Positions 1 to 7,369 of a stretch of DNA of 49,586 bases are shown here, piece by piece. Source of the DNA: Desulfobacteraceae bacterium (GTDB lineage Bacteria; Desulfobacterota; Desulfobacteria; Desulfobacterales; Desulfosalsimonadaceae); NCBI GenBank assembly GCA_003597945.1, contig QZJS01000089.1, forward strand, positions 1 through 49,586, written 5' to 3'. Position 1 is the first letter of the stretch, and each line of letters begins with the position of its first letter. The notes under the pieces are model-generated. The model searched no databases, was not told the DNA's origin, and was given only the letters and a program-made list of their open reading frames with translations. The position numbers were made by a program, and so were the translations under genes.

Positions 1-849
1 GGAAGCGCCGCCGGCATTGCCCGCGTGATTCGGTTCGCCGGTTTCCTTTGTGGCTCCAACGTTGCTCCCGGTCGCTTGGCCGCCCACGCCCGTCAGCTCG
101 GATGCAGTCCCGTAGGTGCTGTTCACGGGGGGGATAAACTCGGCTTCACCGTTTACAACGCTCCCCAAATAGTCGCCATGGGCCAGGAGTACCGGAAAGG
201 CAGCCGGGCCGATGGGTTCGTTCAAATCCGATCCGATCAGCAGATGGATATATTCGCCTTCGGCGGCATATCCGGCATCCGTGTTGTTTAGTTCCGTGGG
301 AACAATGACCAGCGGATAGACGCCGGGATCCCGGCCCGGGTTCAGGGAAACGCTTAGGGTAAACAGCGTGGCCGGGCCCGCCGCGGCCGGAACGCAGCGG
401 GCCGCGGATATGAGCATCCGGTTGACGCCGTCGGAGACATGGTTGGTGATCAGAGGCTGGTCGTAGGCGATTTCATCCACAATGGCGGGAATGATGATGT
501 AAACGGGATTGCCATATTCATCCAGAACCGGAGCGCCGAATTCATCGATTCTTGGGAATTTGATGACCTCGCCCTCGTATATCGGGTCGTCTGTCGTATC
601 CAGCGGGTCAAACTGGTTGAAAAACGTGTCGAAAAACACGCTGTCCACGCTCACGGTCAGCGCATCGCTATACGTCAGGGTAAAAGCGGCCCCGGCAAGC
701 GTTTCGGCCTCATCCACGGTGATGTCAATATTGAGGATATCACCGACATTGCCGCTGCCGGCGCCCACGGTCAGGGTTACGGCCGAGGCGGGGCCGGCAA
801 ACAGCAGAAGTGTTAGAAAAATCATGGAAAGAGAAAAACAGCGTTTCAT
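1..849 (-). CDS. secreted protein with N-terminal cohesin-like module (3' end outside window)
   Basis: The reading frame runs from an ATG at 847-849 to the window edge, 283 codons without a stop, so the C-terminus is missing. Residues 1-23 form a signal peptide ending in AGPASA. The next ~150 residues resemble a cohesin/carbohydrate-binding beta sandwich: VGDILNIDITVDEAETLAG followed by a TLTYSDA strand is the typical opening, with the same AExLAG...LxY pattern as the protein at 4863-5381. The last visible residues (GEPNHAGNAG) are the start of a repeat-like segment often seen in large secreted proteins. The gene lies 109 bp downstream of the dockerin-like ORF 959-1387 on the same strand. Cohesin identity is inferred from pattern only; the partner and role are unknown. 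Confidence 0.7.
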   Translation of the reverse strand, partial: MKRCFSLSMIFLTLLLFAGPASAVTLTVGAGSGNVGDILNIDITVDEAETLAGAAFTLTYSDALTVSVDSVFFDTFFNQFDPLDTTDDPIYEGEVIKFPRIDEFGAPVLDEYGNPVYIIIPAIVDEIAYDQPLITNHVSDGVNRMLISAARCVPAAAGPATLFTLSVSLNPGRDPGVYPLVIVPTELNNTDAGYAAEGEYIHLLIGSDLNEPIGPAAFPVLLAHGDYLGSVVNGEAEFIPPVNSTYGTASELTGVGGQATGSNVGATKETGEPNHAGNAGGAS

Positions 850-958
850 ATATGCACTCCCTTTTATTTATTATCAGGTTTATCTTCAGCAGATGGGTTG
901 CGTAAAATTCGTAAAAAACGGGTCGCGAAAGCGCCACCTGTCGGTAAAGATGCTGGGA

Positions 959-1387
959 TTAAGCCTGATTCGGAGGTCGGGGGGAGGGTGATGAGGTAAA
1001 TGAGGAAAACAGTTTGGCGGCCGGCGTCGATTCTTTCCATGCGGATAACAAGCCCACATCCAAAACAGAGGCCGTCAGCCAGAGGGTGTCCGGCCCGGGA
1101 AAAACGGAAGCATCATCGTCAATATGCTGGATCCGCGTTAAACCGGCAACCACCTTCAGTGTCTGCTCATGAAGATGCCAGGCTGTGTCCGCGGAACCGC
1201 TGTCGGAATGAAGGGCGACGCGGGCGGCGTTCCGGGCTGTGACAATCGCATCCCGCAGATCAACCCGATTGTCCCGGGTCACGTCCTGGGGGATAAACCG
1301 GGGCAGGCCGGAGCCAAGGCATGCGATGACCAATAACAGGGCCAGCATCCCCCGGCAAATGCCTTTATGTGTCCTCAAAACGCCCAT
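959..1387 (-). CDS. small exported protein with dockerin-like repeat
   Basis: A 142-residue ORF. The ATG at 1385-1387 is preferred because AGGGAA lies 5-10 bases upstream; a GTG 60 bases further upstream lacks a good site and adds a non-signal-like leader. Residues ~14-27 are hydrophobic (MLALLLVIACLGSG), a signal peptide. Right after it comes DVTRDNRVDLRDAIVTARN, which fits one calcium-binding dockerin half-repeat (D-x-x-x-D-x-x-V-D-L-x-D-A). Only one half-repeat is visible, whereas classic type I dockerins have two, and here it is N-terminal. The rest matches nothing I recognise. It is encoded just upstream of the cohesin-like gene at 1-849 and diverges from the protease gene at 1615. Confidence 0.6.
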   Translation of the reverse strand: MGVLRTHKGICRGMLALLLVIACLGSGLPRFIPQDVTRDNRVDLRDAIVTARNAARVALHSDSGSADTAWHLHEQTLKVVAGLTRIQHIDDDASVFPGPDTLWLTASVLDVGLLSAWKESTPAAKLFSSFTSSPSPRPPNQA

Positions 1388-1508
1388 TGATTCCCTGCTT
1401 GAAAAATCATATCCTTGGCCCCATGCGGCCAAACCGTTGCAGCGCACCGTTTTTTTTTACTTTGCAATGTTATTGCTTTTAGTCTAAATTGCGTGACAAG
1501 TCAATATC

Positions 1509-1530
1509 ATATTCCCCGGCAGGGGAATAT
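1509..1530. other. perfect inverted repeat between divergent genes
   Basis: ATATTCCCC (1509-1517) and GGGGAATAT (1522-1530) are perfect 9-bp arms with a GGCA loop. The element lies in the 227-bp gap between the divergent genes at 959-1387 and 1615-3669, 85 bp before the protease start. It could be an operator or an mRNA hairpin; no U-run follows on either strand, so it is not a standard terminator. Confidence 0.45.
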
Positions 1531-1614
1531 CATGATGGTTATGTGACGCGGAAGGATCCCCCTGATTGACGCATGCGGGCCTTATTCCGTAATTTTTTAT
1601 AATTGAGAGTGCCC

Positions 1615-3669
1615 ATGAGATATCTATGCTTTATAGTAACCACGATGTTGGTGTTTTCAATCGCAGGCGTTTACGTCCCTTCGGTTATGGCTCAGAATAG
1701 CCGGTTTCTTGCCAATCCCGCGGCCGTTTATTGCCAACAGATGGGGTACCGGTATGAAAAACGGATCGATGAAAACGGCAATGCCCATGGGGTCTGCATT
1801 TTCCCGGACGGCAGCGAAGCCGGGGCGTGGGAGTTTTTCCGGGGCAGGGCCGGGCAGCAGTTCTCCTATTGCGCGCGTCAGGGTTATGGAATTCGGACCC
1901 GGGTGCAAGCCGAAAACGGTTATGTAACCGAATGCGCGGAATGCATTATTTTCGAAAAGGAGGGAATGCCCGAGCAGCGCATGGATATGTTGGAGCTGAT
2001 GAAAATCAACGGGGATTTCCCGGCCTTGACGGATGGGTTAAAGCCGTCGCCCCTGCGGCAACCGGACGGGCCGGAAGCCCGCCAAAAAGAAATAATCAAC
2101 CCAAGTGATGCGGCGGAACCGGCCCGGTCGCCGCGGATGGCGGCGCTCCCGGAACCCATGGCGCCAGCCGTGGCACTGGAGGCTTTTCCCTCGGCATTTG
2201 ACTGGCGCAATTACAACGGCCGTTCTTATATCGGGCCGGTCCGGGATCAGGGGAGTTGCGGGTCGTGTTACGCCTTTGGCGCGGCAGCGGCGGCTGAAGG
2301 CGCCTACAATTTTGCCGTTGGCCGTTTTGACGCCGAATGCGCTGATTTCTCGGAATCTTTTATCACCTGGTGTCTGGCCGCTTTCCCGGAATATATCACC
2401 CATTTCAGCGGGTGCGCCGGTGCGGATTATGAATACGCTGAACTCGATGCCCTGGTCCGATACGGCATTCCCGCCGAAGCGGATTATCCCTATACCATTG
2501 TGGCGCCATCCTGCTGCACCCACCTGACGGATCCGTCGGTAAAATTTGATCAATGGCATCGGGCGCCCTGCGGCGATATCGAAGGCATTAAAACCGCCAT
2601 TCTGACCTACGGGGTGGTGGATGCGGCGGTAAATGTGACTTCGGCGTTCCAGAACTACACCGGCGGCATTTTTCAGGATACCCAGACCACCTGCCCGGAT
2701 TGTGAAGATACGGTCACCAATCATGCCATCGCCCTGGTGGGATGGGGAACCGATCCGACTTATGGCGAATACTGGATTCTTCGCAACTCATGGGACAGCA
2801 CCTGGGGAGAAGGCGGCTACATGCGCATTGCCGTCACATCGGCCCGGGTGGCCTGTGCCGTGGCATATCTGGAATATGGAACTGCCGGCCCGCCGGCCCC
2901 GGATTTTGTTTCCGCCAACTGCGACGGCACGCATCAGGCAACGGTCTGCGAGGGAGACACGCTGGTCTTCAGGGATACATCCGGCAATATTCCGGATGCA
3001 TGGCTCTGGGAGATCACGCCTTCTTCCGGGCATTCATATATTAACGGCACCGGTCCTGAATCCCAGCACATCGACGTAATGTTTACCGCCCCCGGCCCTT
3101 ATGATATCGCGCTCACCGTATCCAATGGGTCGGGCGACGCCGCCTTGCTCAAGCCTGACGCCGTCCGCGTGGTCAAGGGGAATACCGTTCGGCTGGATCT
3201 CACTACCGACCGGTATGGAAACGAAACCACCTGGGATTTGAAAAATGCCGCCGGAGCGATCTTCTATGCCGGCGGACCGTATGCAAATTCCCGGCAATAT
3301 ATCCGTGATATGTGCCTTAATGCCGGCGATTACGTGTTTACCATTTATGACTCCTATGGCGACGGCATCTGCTGTTCTTATGGAAACGGCAGGTATTCCC
3401 TGACCAACCTGGCCGACGGACAGATTTATAAGGATTCCGACGGCCGGTTCGGCGACATGCAGACAACGGCGTTCACCATCGCCGGTATTAAGGGCGACCT
3501 GAACGGCGACATGGCCGTCACCCTGGCCGACGCCGTCCTGGGCCTTCAGGTCTGCGCCGGCCTGGCGCCGTCTGGTGATTTGTTTCCCGGCGCTGACGTC
3601 AACGCCGACGACAGGGTTGGATTGGAAGAGGTGATCTTTATTTTAGGTGACTTGGCGGAAGCGCAGTGA
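1615..3669 (+). CDS. secreted papain-family (C1A) cysteine protease with C-terminal dockerin
   Basis: A multidomain exported protease of 684 residues from the ATG at 1615; TTG and GTG codons just upstream are less likely starts. Order: signal peptide (to ~residue 27, SVMA), a DUF333-like segment (NPAAVYCQQMGYRYE...CIFPDGS), a linker, then a C1A peptidase from ~residue 190. Catalytic residues are visible: Gln212 and Cys218 in RDQGSCGSCYAF, His370 in NHAIALVGWG, Asn391 in RNSWD. After it come a PKD-like domain (~425-520), a beta domain with the YDSYGDGICC signature (~525-620) and a C-terminal dockerin with two calcium loops (GDLNGDMAVTLADAV and GADVNADDRVGLEEV). It likely degrades protein outside the cell while docked to a cohesin; substrate unknown. 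The DUF333 N-terminus on a papain protease is unusual. Confidence 0.9.
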   Translation: MRYLCFIVTTMLVFSIAGVYVPSVMAQNSRFLANPAAVYCQQMGYRYEKRIDENGNAHGVCIFPDGSEAGAWEFFRGRAGQQFSYCARQGYGIRTRVQAENGYVTECAECIIFEKEGMPEQRMDMLELMKINGDFPALTDGLKPSPLRQPDGPEARQKEIINPSDAAEPARSPRMAALPEPMAPAVALEAFPSAFDWRNYNGRSYIGPVRDQGSCGSCYAFGAAAAAEGAYNFAVGRFDAECADFSESFITWCLAAFPEYITHFSGCAGADYEYAELDALVRYGIPAEADYPYTIVAPSCCTHLTDPSVKFDQWHRAPCGDIEGIKTAILTYGVVDAAVNVTSAFQNYTGGIFQDTQTTCPDCEDTVTNHAIALVGWGTDPTYGEYWILRNSWDSTWGEGGYMRIAVTSARVACAVAYLEYGTAGPPAPDFVSANCDGTHQATVCEGDTLVFRDTSGNIPDAWLWEITPSSGHSYINGTGPESQHIDVMFTAPGPYDIALTVSNGSGDAALLKPDAVRVVKGNTVRLDLTTDRYGNETTWDLKNAAGAIFYAGGPYANSRQYIRDMCLNAGDYVFTIYDSYGDGICCSYGNGRYSLTNLADGQIYKDSDGRFGDMQTTAFTIAGIKGDLNGDMAVTLADAVLGLQVCAGLAPSGDLFPGADVNADDRVGLEEVIFILGDLAEAQ

Positions 3670-3809
3670 AACAATATTTAATGGGAGGTGACGCTCTCGA
3701 AACAAGTTTTTTAGGGCTTTTTTTGCTCTATTTATCTGATAATGATTAACCTGCTTTAATTTTATTAAAGAATGTTGGAGTGGGGGAAAGATCTTTTTCA
3801 GTGCGCTAC

Positions 3810-4613
3810 TTAGCGTCCTGTTTTGGGTTTTGGGGCATTGTCATTCTGCTGATATTTTAATCTGACCAGGTTCCAGAAAAAGAGTGCGTTTCCCGCGAGA
3901 TATCGACGCCACATGCGATTCGGCTCCAGATAAAACCGATAAAGCCATTCGATTTTTTTTCGTCGCATCCATAAGGGAGCGCGTTTAATGTTGCCGGAAA
4001 GAAAGTCGAGGATCGCGCCGCCGGCGACAGCCAGTTTTACGTTGCACAACTGATCCTTGTTGCGCCATATCCAAAGTTCCTGCAAAGGAACGCCCATTGC
4101 CGTAATCAACAGATCTATTTTTTTTTCTTTTATTTGTGCAAGGATGAGGTGTTCTGTTTCTGGATCAAAAAAACCATGGTGAAAGCCAGCGATATTGGCG
4201 TCTGGACAGTGCTTGCATATATTTTCGGCCGCTTTTTCGGGGACTCCAGGTTTTCCACCTAGAAGATAAATTTTACATTTTTTGAATGACGCTCGATCGA
4301 TAATCGCGGGTATCAGATCTGTGCCGTTCAGGTTGTGTTTGAAGCGGGTCCCGATTAGCCGAGCGGCAAAATCCATTCCAATGCCATCGTTGAAAACCAA
4401 GTCGGCATTTATTAATGCTTCGTGATATATTGAATATTTAAGAGATAAATTAAAGCAGTGGGCGTTAACGAAAAAAAGAGAGTGGAATGTCGTTCCGGTT
4501 AAAATCGCATCAATAGACTTTAAAGCATCTTCATATCCGAATATATTAAACTTTAAATGCAAAAAAGATTTTTGGCAATTGTTTGTCGTTACGGATAAAA
4601 ATTTTTGCCCCAT
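3810..4613 (-). CDS. WecG/TagA/CpsF-family glycosyltransferase
   Basis: This family (GT26) transfers a sugar, typically N-acetylmannosaminuronate or N-acetylmannosamine, to a lipid-linked acceptor in exopolysaccharide, ECA or teichoic acid synthesis. Visible family signatures are NDGIGMDFAARL, GTDLIP, the LLGGKPG nucleotide-site segment, AMGVPLQELW, AVAGGAILDFLSG and the basic C-terminal RRKKIEWLYRFYLEP. Start at 4613 (267 aa) because AAAGGGA precedes that ATG; an upstream start would put this site inside the gene. The gene is visibly more AT-rich than its neighbours, with long T runs, which suggests acquisition by transfer. The Wza-type export gene at 5404 supports a role in exopolysaccharide assembly. 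The exact sugar cannot be read from the sequence. Confidence 0.9.
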   Translation of the reverse strand: MGQKFLSVTTNNCQKSFLHLKFNIFGYEDALKSIDAILTGTTFHSLFFVNAHCFNLSLKYSIYHEALINADLVFNDGIGMDFAARLIGTRFKHNLNGTDLIPAIIDRASFKKCKIYLLGGKPGVPEKAAENICKHCPDANIAGFHHGFFDPETEHLILAQIKEKKIDLLITAMGVPLQELWIWRNKDQLCNVKLAVAGGAILDFLSGNIKRAPLWMRRKKIEWLYRFYLEPNRMWRRYLAGNALFFWNLVRLKYQQNDNAPKPKTGR

Positions 4614-4667
4614 GAGTATCCCTTTAAAATACAATAAATCTGGGCGTTATGTTAATGATATTTCAAA

Positions 4668-4735
4668 TGGTTGCGTATTCCGGCGAAGTCGGCCACCTGT
4701 TCCGGAGGAAGCCGACCACAGGGTCATTGTTTTGT
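4668..4735. mobile_element. possible remnant of an IS21-family terminus
   Basis: Two tandem ~22-bp units follow one another: ATTCCGGCGAAGTCGGCCACC and GTTCCGGAGGAAGCCGACCAC. Such imperfect tandem copies of a TTCCGG..GAA..CGGCCACC motif resemble the transposase-binding repeats at IS21-type ends as I remember them. No istA/istB coding sequence is visible nearby, so at most a solo end remains. The segment lies in the 249-bp gap between the AT-rich glycosyltransferase and the cohesin-like gene. Assignment is from recall of the motif, not a database match. Confidence 0.4.
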
Positions 4736-4862
4736 GCAACAGTCGGTAATGCATCAGATGAAGCAGGGCATAGCGAACGCCAAACAGAGATTAATTGCCA
4801 TGCGCACCGTGTGGTTAACGTGGCGAAAATAATTAACGTTATAAACTCAAATTAAATCACAA

Positions 4863-5381
4863 TCAGGGATTTCCCCTGATTTCAAACTTAATATACTCCA
4901 GCTTCTCATTCATTAACTCCGCTTCAATAATTTTAATCCTGCTGTCCGTCTGGCTTGACGAATCCGTTTTTTCTGACACAACCACTTCAAATTTAAGAGT
5001 AATAAGGGAAATATCTTTCCCGCTAATCCCTTTTGCGCCGGCCATGACAATGATTAATTCCCCGGGTTTTTTATCATTGACGACATACATGAAAGAAGCG
5101 GCAGCGTCACCCTTTTCTGCCGTTTTGTATGTCATTTGTGTTGAATCATAGTGAATCACCAGCTTTACGCCGGCCAGTTTTTCCGCCTTGTCAATAGTAA
5201 TAGGCGTTAGAATCGGCTGGCCATCGGTGATCGTCAATGGCGGGATGCAAAGCACCGGGAGGGCATCGGCCCAGGCGGGAGAAAAGGGTTGTATTGATGA
5301 GGCGATGACCATTCCCAGAAAAAGGAGAAGATGCGGCTTTTGCAATCGTCGTATTTGGGATTTGGTCTTCACTGCCGGCAA
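4863..5381 (-). CDS. small secreted cohesin-domain-like protein
   Basis: A 172-residue exported protein with signal peptide at ~15-39 (hydrophobic LLLFLGMVIASS, cleavage near AWA-DA). Almost all of the rest looks like one cohesin fold: PITIDKAEKLAGVKLVIHYD, a hydrophobic strand pair ending ELIIVMAGAKGISG, then DISLITLKFEVV, which is the order of strands in cohesin modules. The start is uncertain: TTG at 5381 is annotated, a GTG at 5372 is possible, and neither has a clear ribosome site. It lies 22 bp downstream of the polysaccharide export gene on the same strand, so it probably belongs to that operon. It could serve as a receptor for the dockerin proteins at 959, 1615 and 7370; that pairing is inferred. 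Confidence 0.7.
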   Translation of the reverse strand: MPAVKTKSQIRRLQKPHLLLFLGMVIASSIQPFSPAWADALPVLCIPPLTITDGQPILTPITIDKAEKLAGVKLVIHYDSTQMTYKTAEKGDAAASFMYVVNDKKPGELIIVMAGAKGISGKDISLITLKFEVVVSEKTDSSSQTDSRIKIIEAELMNEKLEYIKFEIRGNP

Positions 5382-5403
5382 TTTGCACCGAATTAAAAAT
5401 AAG

Positions 5404-6420
5404 TTAACGGGATGGGTCGCGATAGCTGAAGCCCAGGCCGGGAAGGCCGATGTTTAAGCCAAGGCCGTGAAACACCTTGCCCCAGAACCGCGCGTTCACC
5501 ATGATAATGTCTTTGTCCTGAATCATCAAGGGATGAGCTTCTTCTCCTTCATCTTCGAGGTTTACCTTGATTTCTTTTCGTTTTCCGTCTTCCGTTGCCC
5601 GCAGGATGATCAGCTCCCGGGGATCGGCAAACGGTTCAAGTCCGCCGGCGGCATAGACGGCTTCCTTGATGGACATGGTTTTTTTGATGATGTATTCGCC
5701 GGGTCGCCGGATGGCGCCGTCCACGAAGAACAAGCCGGCTTCCGGAACGTAAATGATGTCGCCGCCGTTGACGTGAACGTTGAGTTCCGTCCTGCCCTCG
5801 TTGATCAGTTGGTCGATGTTCACCAGAAAGGTGGACTGGGGAATATCAATGGCCATGTCGCTGTATCTTCGGATCTGGACGTTGCGGCCGGCCCTGTCGG
5901 TCAGACCGCCGGCCAGGGCCAGGGCATCCAGCAATCGCTGTTTCGAAGGGTAATCATATGTTCCCGGGTTTCTCACCTGGCCGATGACGGTCACCTTCTG
6001 GCTGAAATGTTCCCGGATGAAAATACTGACGTGAGGATCCCTGATATATGAGGCTTTATATTGTTCCTGAATGAATCTTTCGGTTTCAATGGCAGTGAGT
6101 CCGCCGATGGCAATTTCGCCCAGCAGGGGAAGAGAGACCATTCCACGGGAGTTGACCCGGACGGTTGTGTTCAGTTTTTCGGCTTCGAAGATTTTGATTT
6201 CAAGCAGGTCTCCCGGGCCGATAAGGTATTCGGATCTTCCCGTTGTAAGGGTGGCGGAAGCAAAGATATGTTCATTTAACTGACTGATGGTATTTGTGTC
6301 TGAAGCCGGGTCGACGCCAAATGGGTCCATGGGCGGCGGAGCCTTTTTTCCGCACCCTCCTACGGCGGGCAACAGTCCGATTATAATTAGAATAAAGAGG
6401 GTTAATCCTATTTTTTTCAT
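5404..6420 (-). CDS. outer-membrane polysaccharide export lipoprotein (Wza/BexD-like)
   Basis: 338 residues. A lipoprotein signal ends in VGGC (Cys23), so the protein should be lipid-anchored in the outer membrane. Residues ~64-145 form the Poly_export domain (YLIGPGDLLEIKIFEAE...VSLPLLGEI...DPHVSIFI). Two SLBB domains follow, marked by VTVIGQVRNPGTYDYP...LLDALALAGGL and FFVDGAIRRPGEYIIK...EAVYAAGGL. Proteins of this type build the channel through which capsular or exopolysaccharide leaves the cell. No Wzc/Wzx/Wzy partner is in this window; the WecG-type gene at 3810 is the only other polysaccharide gene. The downstream cohesin-like gene starts 22 bp after it. Confidence 0.92.
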   Translation of the reverse strand: MKKIGLTLFILIIIGLLPAVGGCGKKAPPPMDPFGVDPASDTNTISQLNEHIFASATLTTGRSEYLIGPGDLLEIKIFEAEKLNTTVRVNSRGMVSLPLLGEIAIGGLTAIETERFIQEQYKASYIRDPHVSIFIREHFSQKVTVIGQVRNPGTYDYPSKQRLLDALALAGGLTDRAGRNVQIRRYSDMAIDIPQSTFLVNIDQLINEGRTELNVHVNGGDIIYVPEAGLFFVDGAIRRPGEYIIKKTMSIKEAVYAAGGLEPFADPRELIILRATEDGKRKEIKVNLEDEGEEAHPLMIQDKDIIMVNARFWGKVFHGLGLNIGLPGLGFSYRDPSR

Positions 6421-6507
6421 TATTAGTGCAGTGTGCTGAAAAATTGAATGAAAAACGGCGGCATCACCTGCATGCCGCCGTAGATAATTTAAAAATAGAT
6501 CTTATTT

Positions 6508-7230
6508 TCAGGGGGAGGATGGGCTGCCGTCGCTGTCTGTGAGATCTCTTATAATCAGAGTTGCCGCAGTCAATCCCACGGCCCCTGCAGTAGCTGCGGT
6601 TACCATGGCGGCGGTACTCATACCCGCAGCCCCCCCCGCCCCGGCCGCGGCCCCCGCACCACCTGCGCCCGTACCGATATCCGCCTGGGCCAGAAGCAAA
6701 CGGTTGCCAGGTCGGACCAGGATCTCGCCTTCATGGGTTCTGATTTTCATGGAACCGCCGTCGATTACGCCGATTTCGCTGGATTCCGTGCCGGCCGCCA
6801 AATAACCTTCCAGTATCCGGGATGCCCCGCCGGATGCGTGCAGAAAAATCTGGTCGGCGGATATCGCCCCCTGGGGAGTGACGAAAAGAATCGATGCGGG
6901 AAGGTCGGATATACCGAAATGGATTTTGCCTTTCATTACCGTGATGACCCGGCTTCCCGAATCGGCATCGATGGAAAAAACCGTTTCGCCTTCAGCGACC
7001 ATGGTCATGGTGCTCGATTTTATAGCACACCTGCCGTTACAGGCCAGAACTTCACCCAGGGGAAGCGGCGCTTCTTTGGTATATTCGCCGATCACCTTGC
7101 CGTCCCGGTAAATGGACACGCTGTCAGTGGGAATCAGTCGGGATGTGTCCGCGTCAAATGCAAATCCCGCGCCCGCCAGAATCGGAAGCGTCGCCATGAT
7201 CATCAATGAAATTAACGTGAGCCGTTTCAT
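6508..7230 (-). CDS. FecR-like exported protein with Gly/Ala-rich hydrophobic C-terminus
   Basis: 240 residues, ATG at 7230 with AAGGAGG just upstream. A signal peptide covers residues 1-24 (ILAGAGFAFA-like end). The middle (~residues 40-170) has short beta strands in the style of FecR domains (FSIDADSGSRVITVMKGKIHFG and VIDGGSMKIRTHEGEILVRPGN). It ends with a Gly/Ala-rich stretch followed by a hydrophobic helix (GAVGLTAATLII) and a short polar tail, so it may be membrane-anchored at the C-terminus. FecR-domain proteins often accompany polysaccharide-export genes; this one lies 87 bp upstream of the Wza-like gene on the same strand. Function unknown. Confidence 0.65.
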   Translation of the reverse strand: MKRLTLISLMIMATLPILAGAGFAFDADTSRLIPTDSVSIYRDGKVIGEYTKEAPLPLGEVLACNGRCAIKSSTMTMVAEGETVFSIDADSGSRVITVMKGKIHFGISDLPASILFVTPQGAISADQIFLHASGGASRILEGYLAAGTESSEIGVIDGGSMKIRTHEGEILVRPGNRLLLAQADIGTGAGGAGAAAGAGGAAGMSTAAMVTAATAGAVGLTAATLIIRDLTDSDGSPSSP

Positions 7231-7369
7231 AATCCTCCTTAATGTCGTTAAGGGGGTAATAAGATAAATCCTTAATTTAAATTAATCCAATATTACTAAT
7301 AAATCAAGAAATAAAATCAAAATTAAAATAATTGGGTTATAAAGTCAATATTTTAATGAAGCAACACAC

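Noticed and set aside
4649-4855. 68-residue plus-strand ORF between glycosyltransferase and cohesin-like gene
   Set aside because: It runs through the presumed IS21-end repeats and lacks a ribosome site, so it is treated as non-coding remnant.
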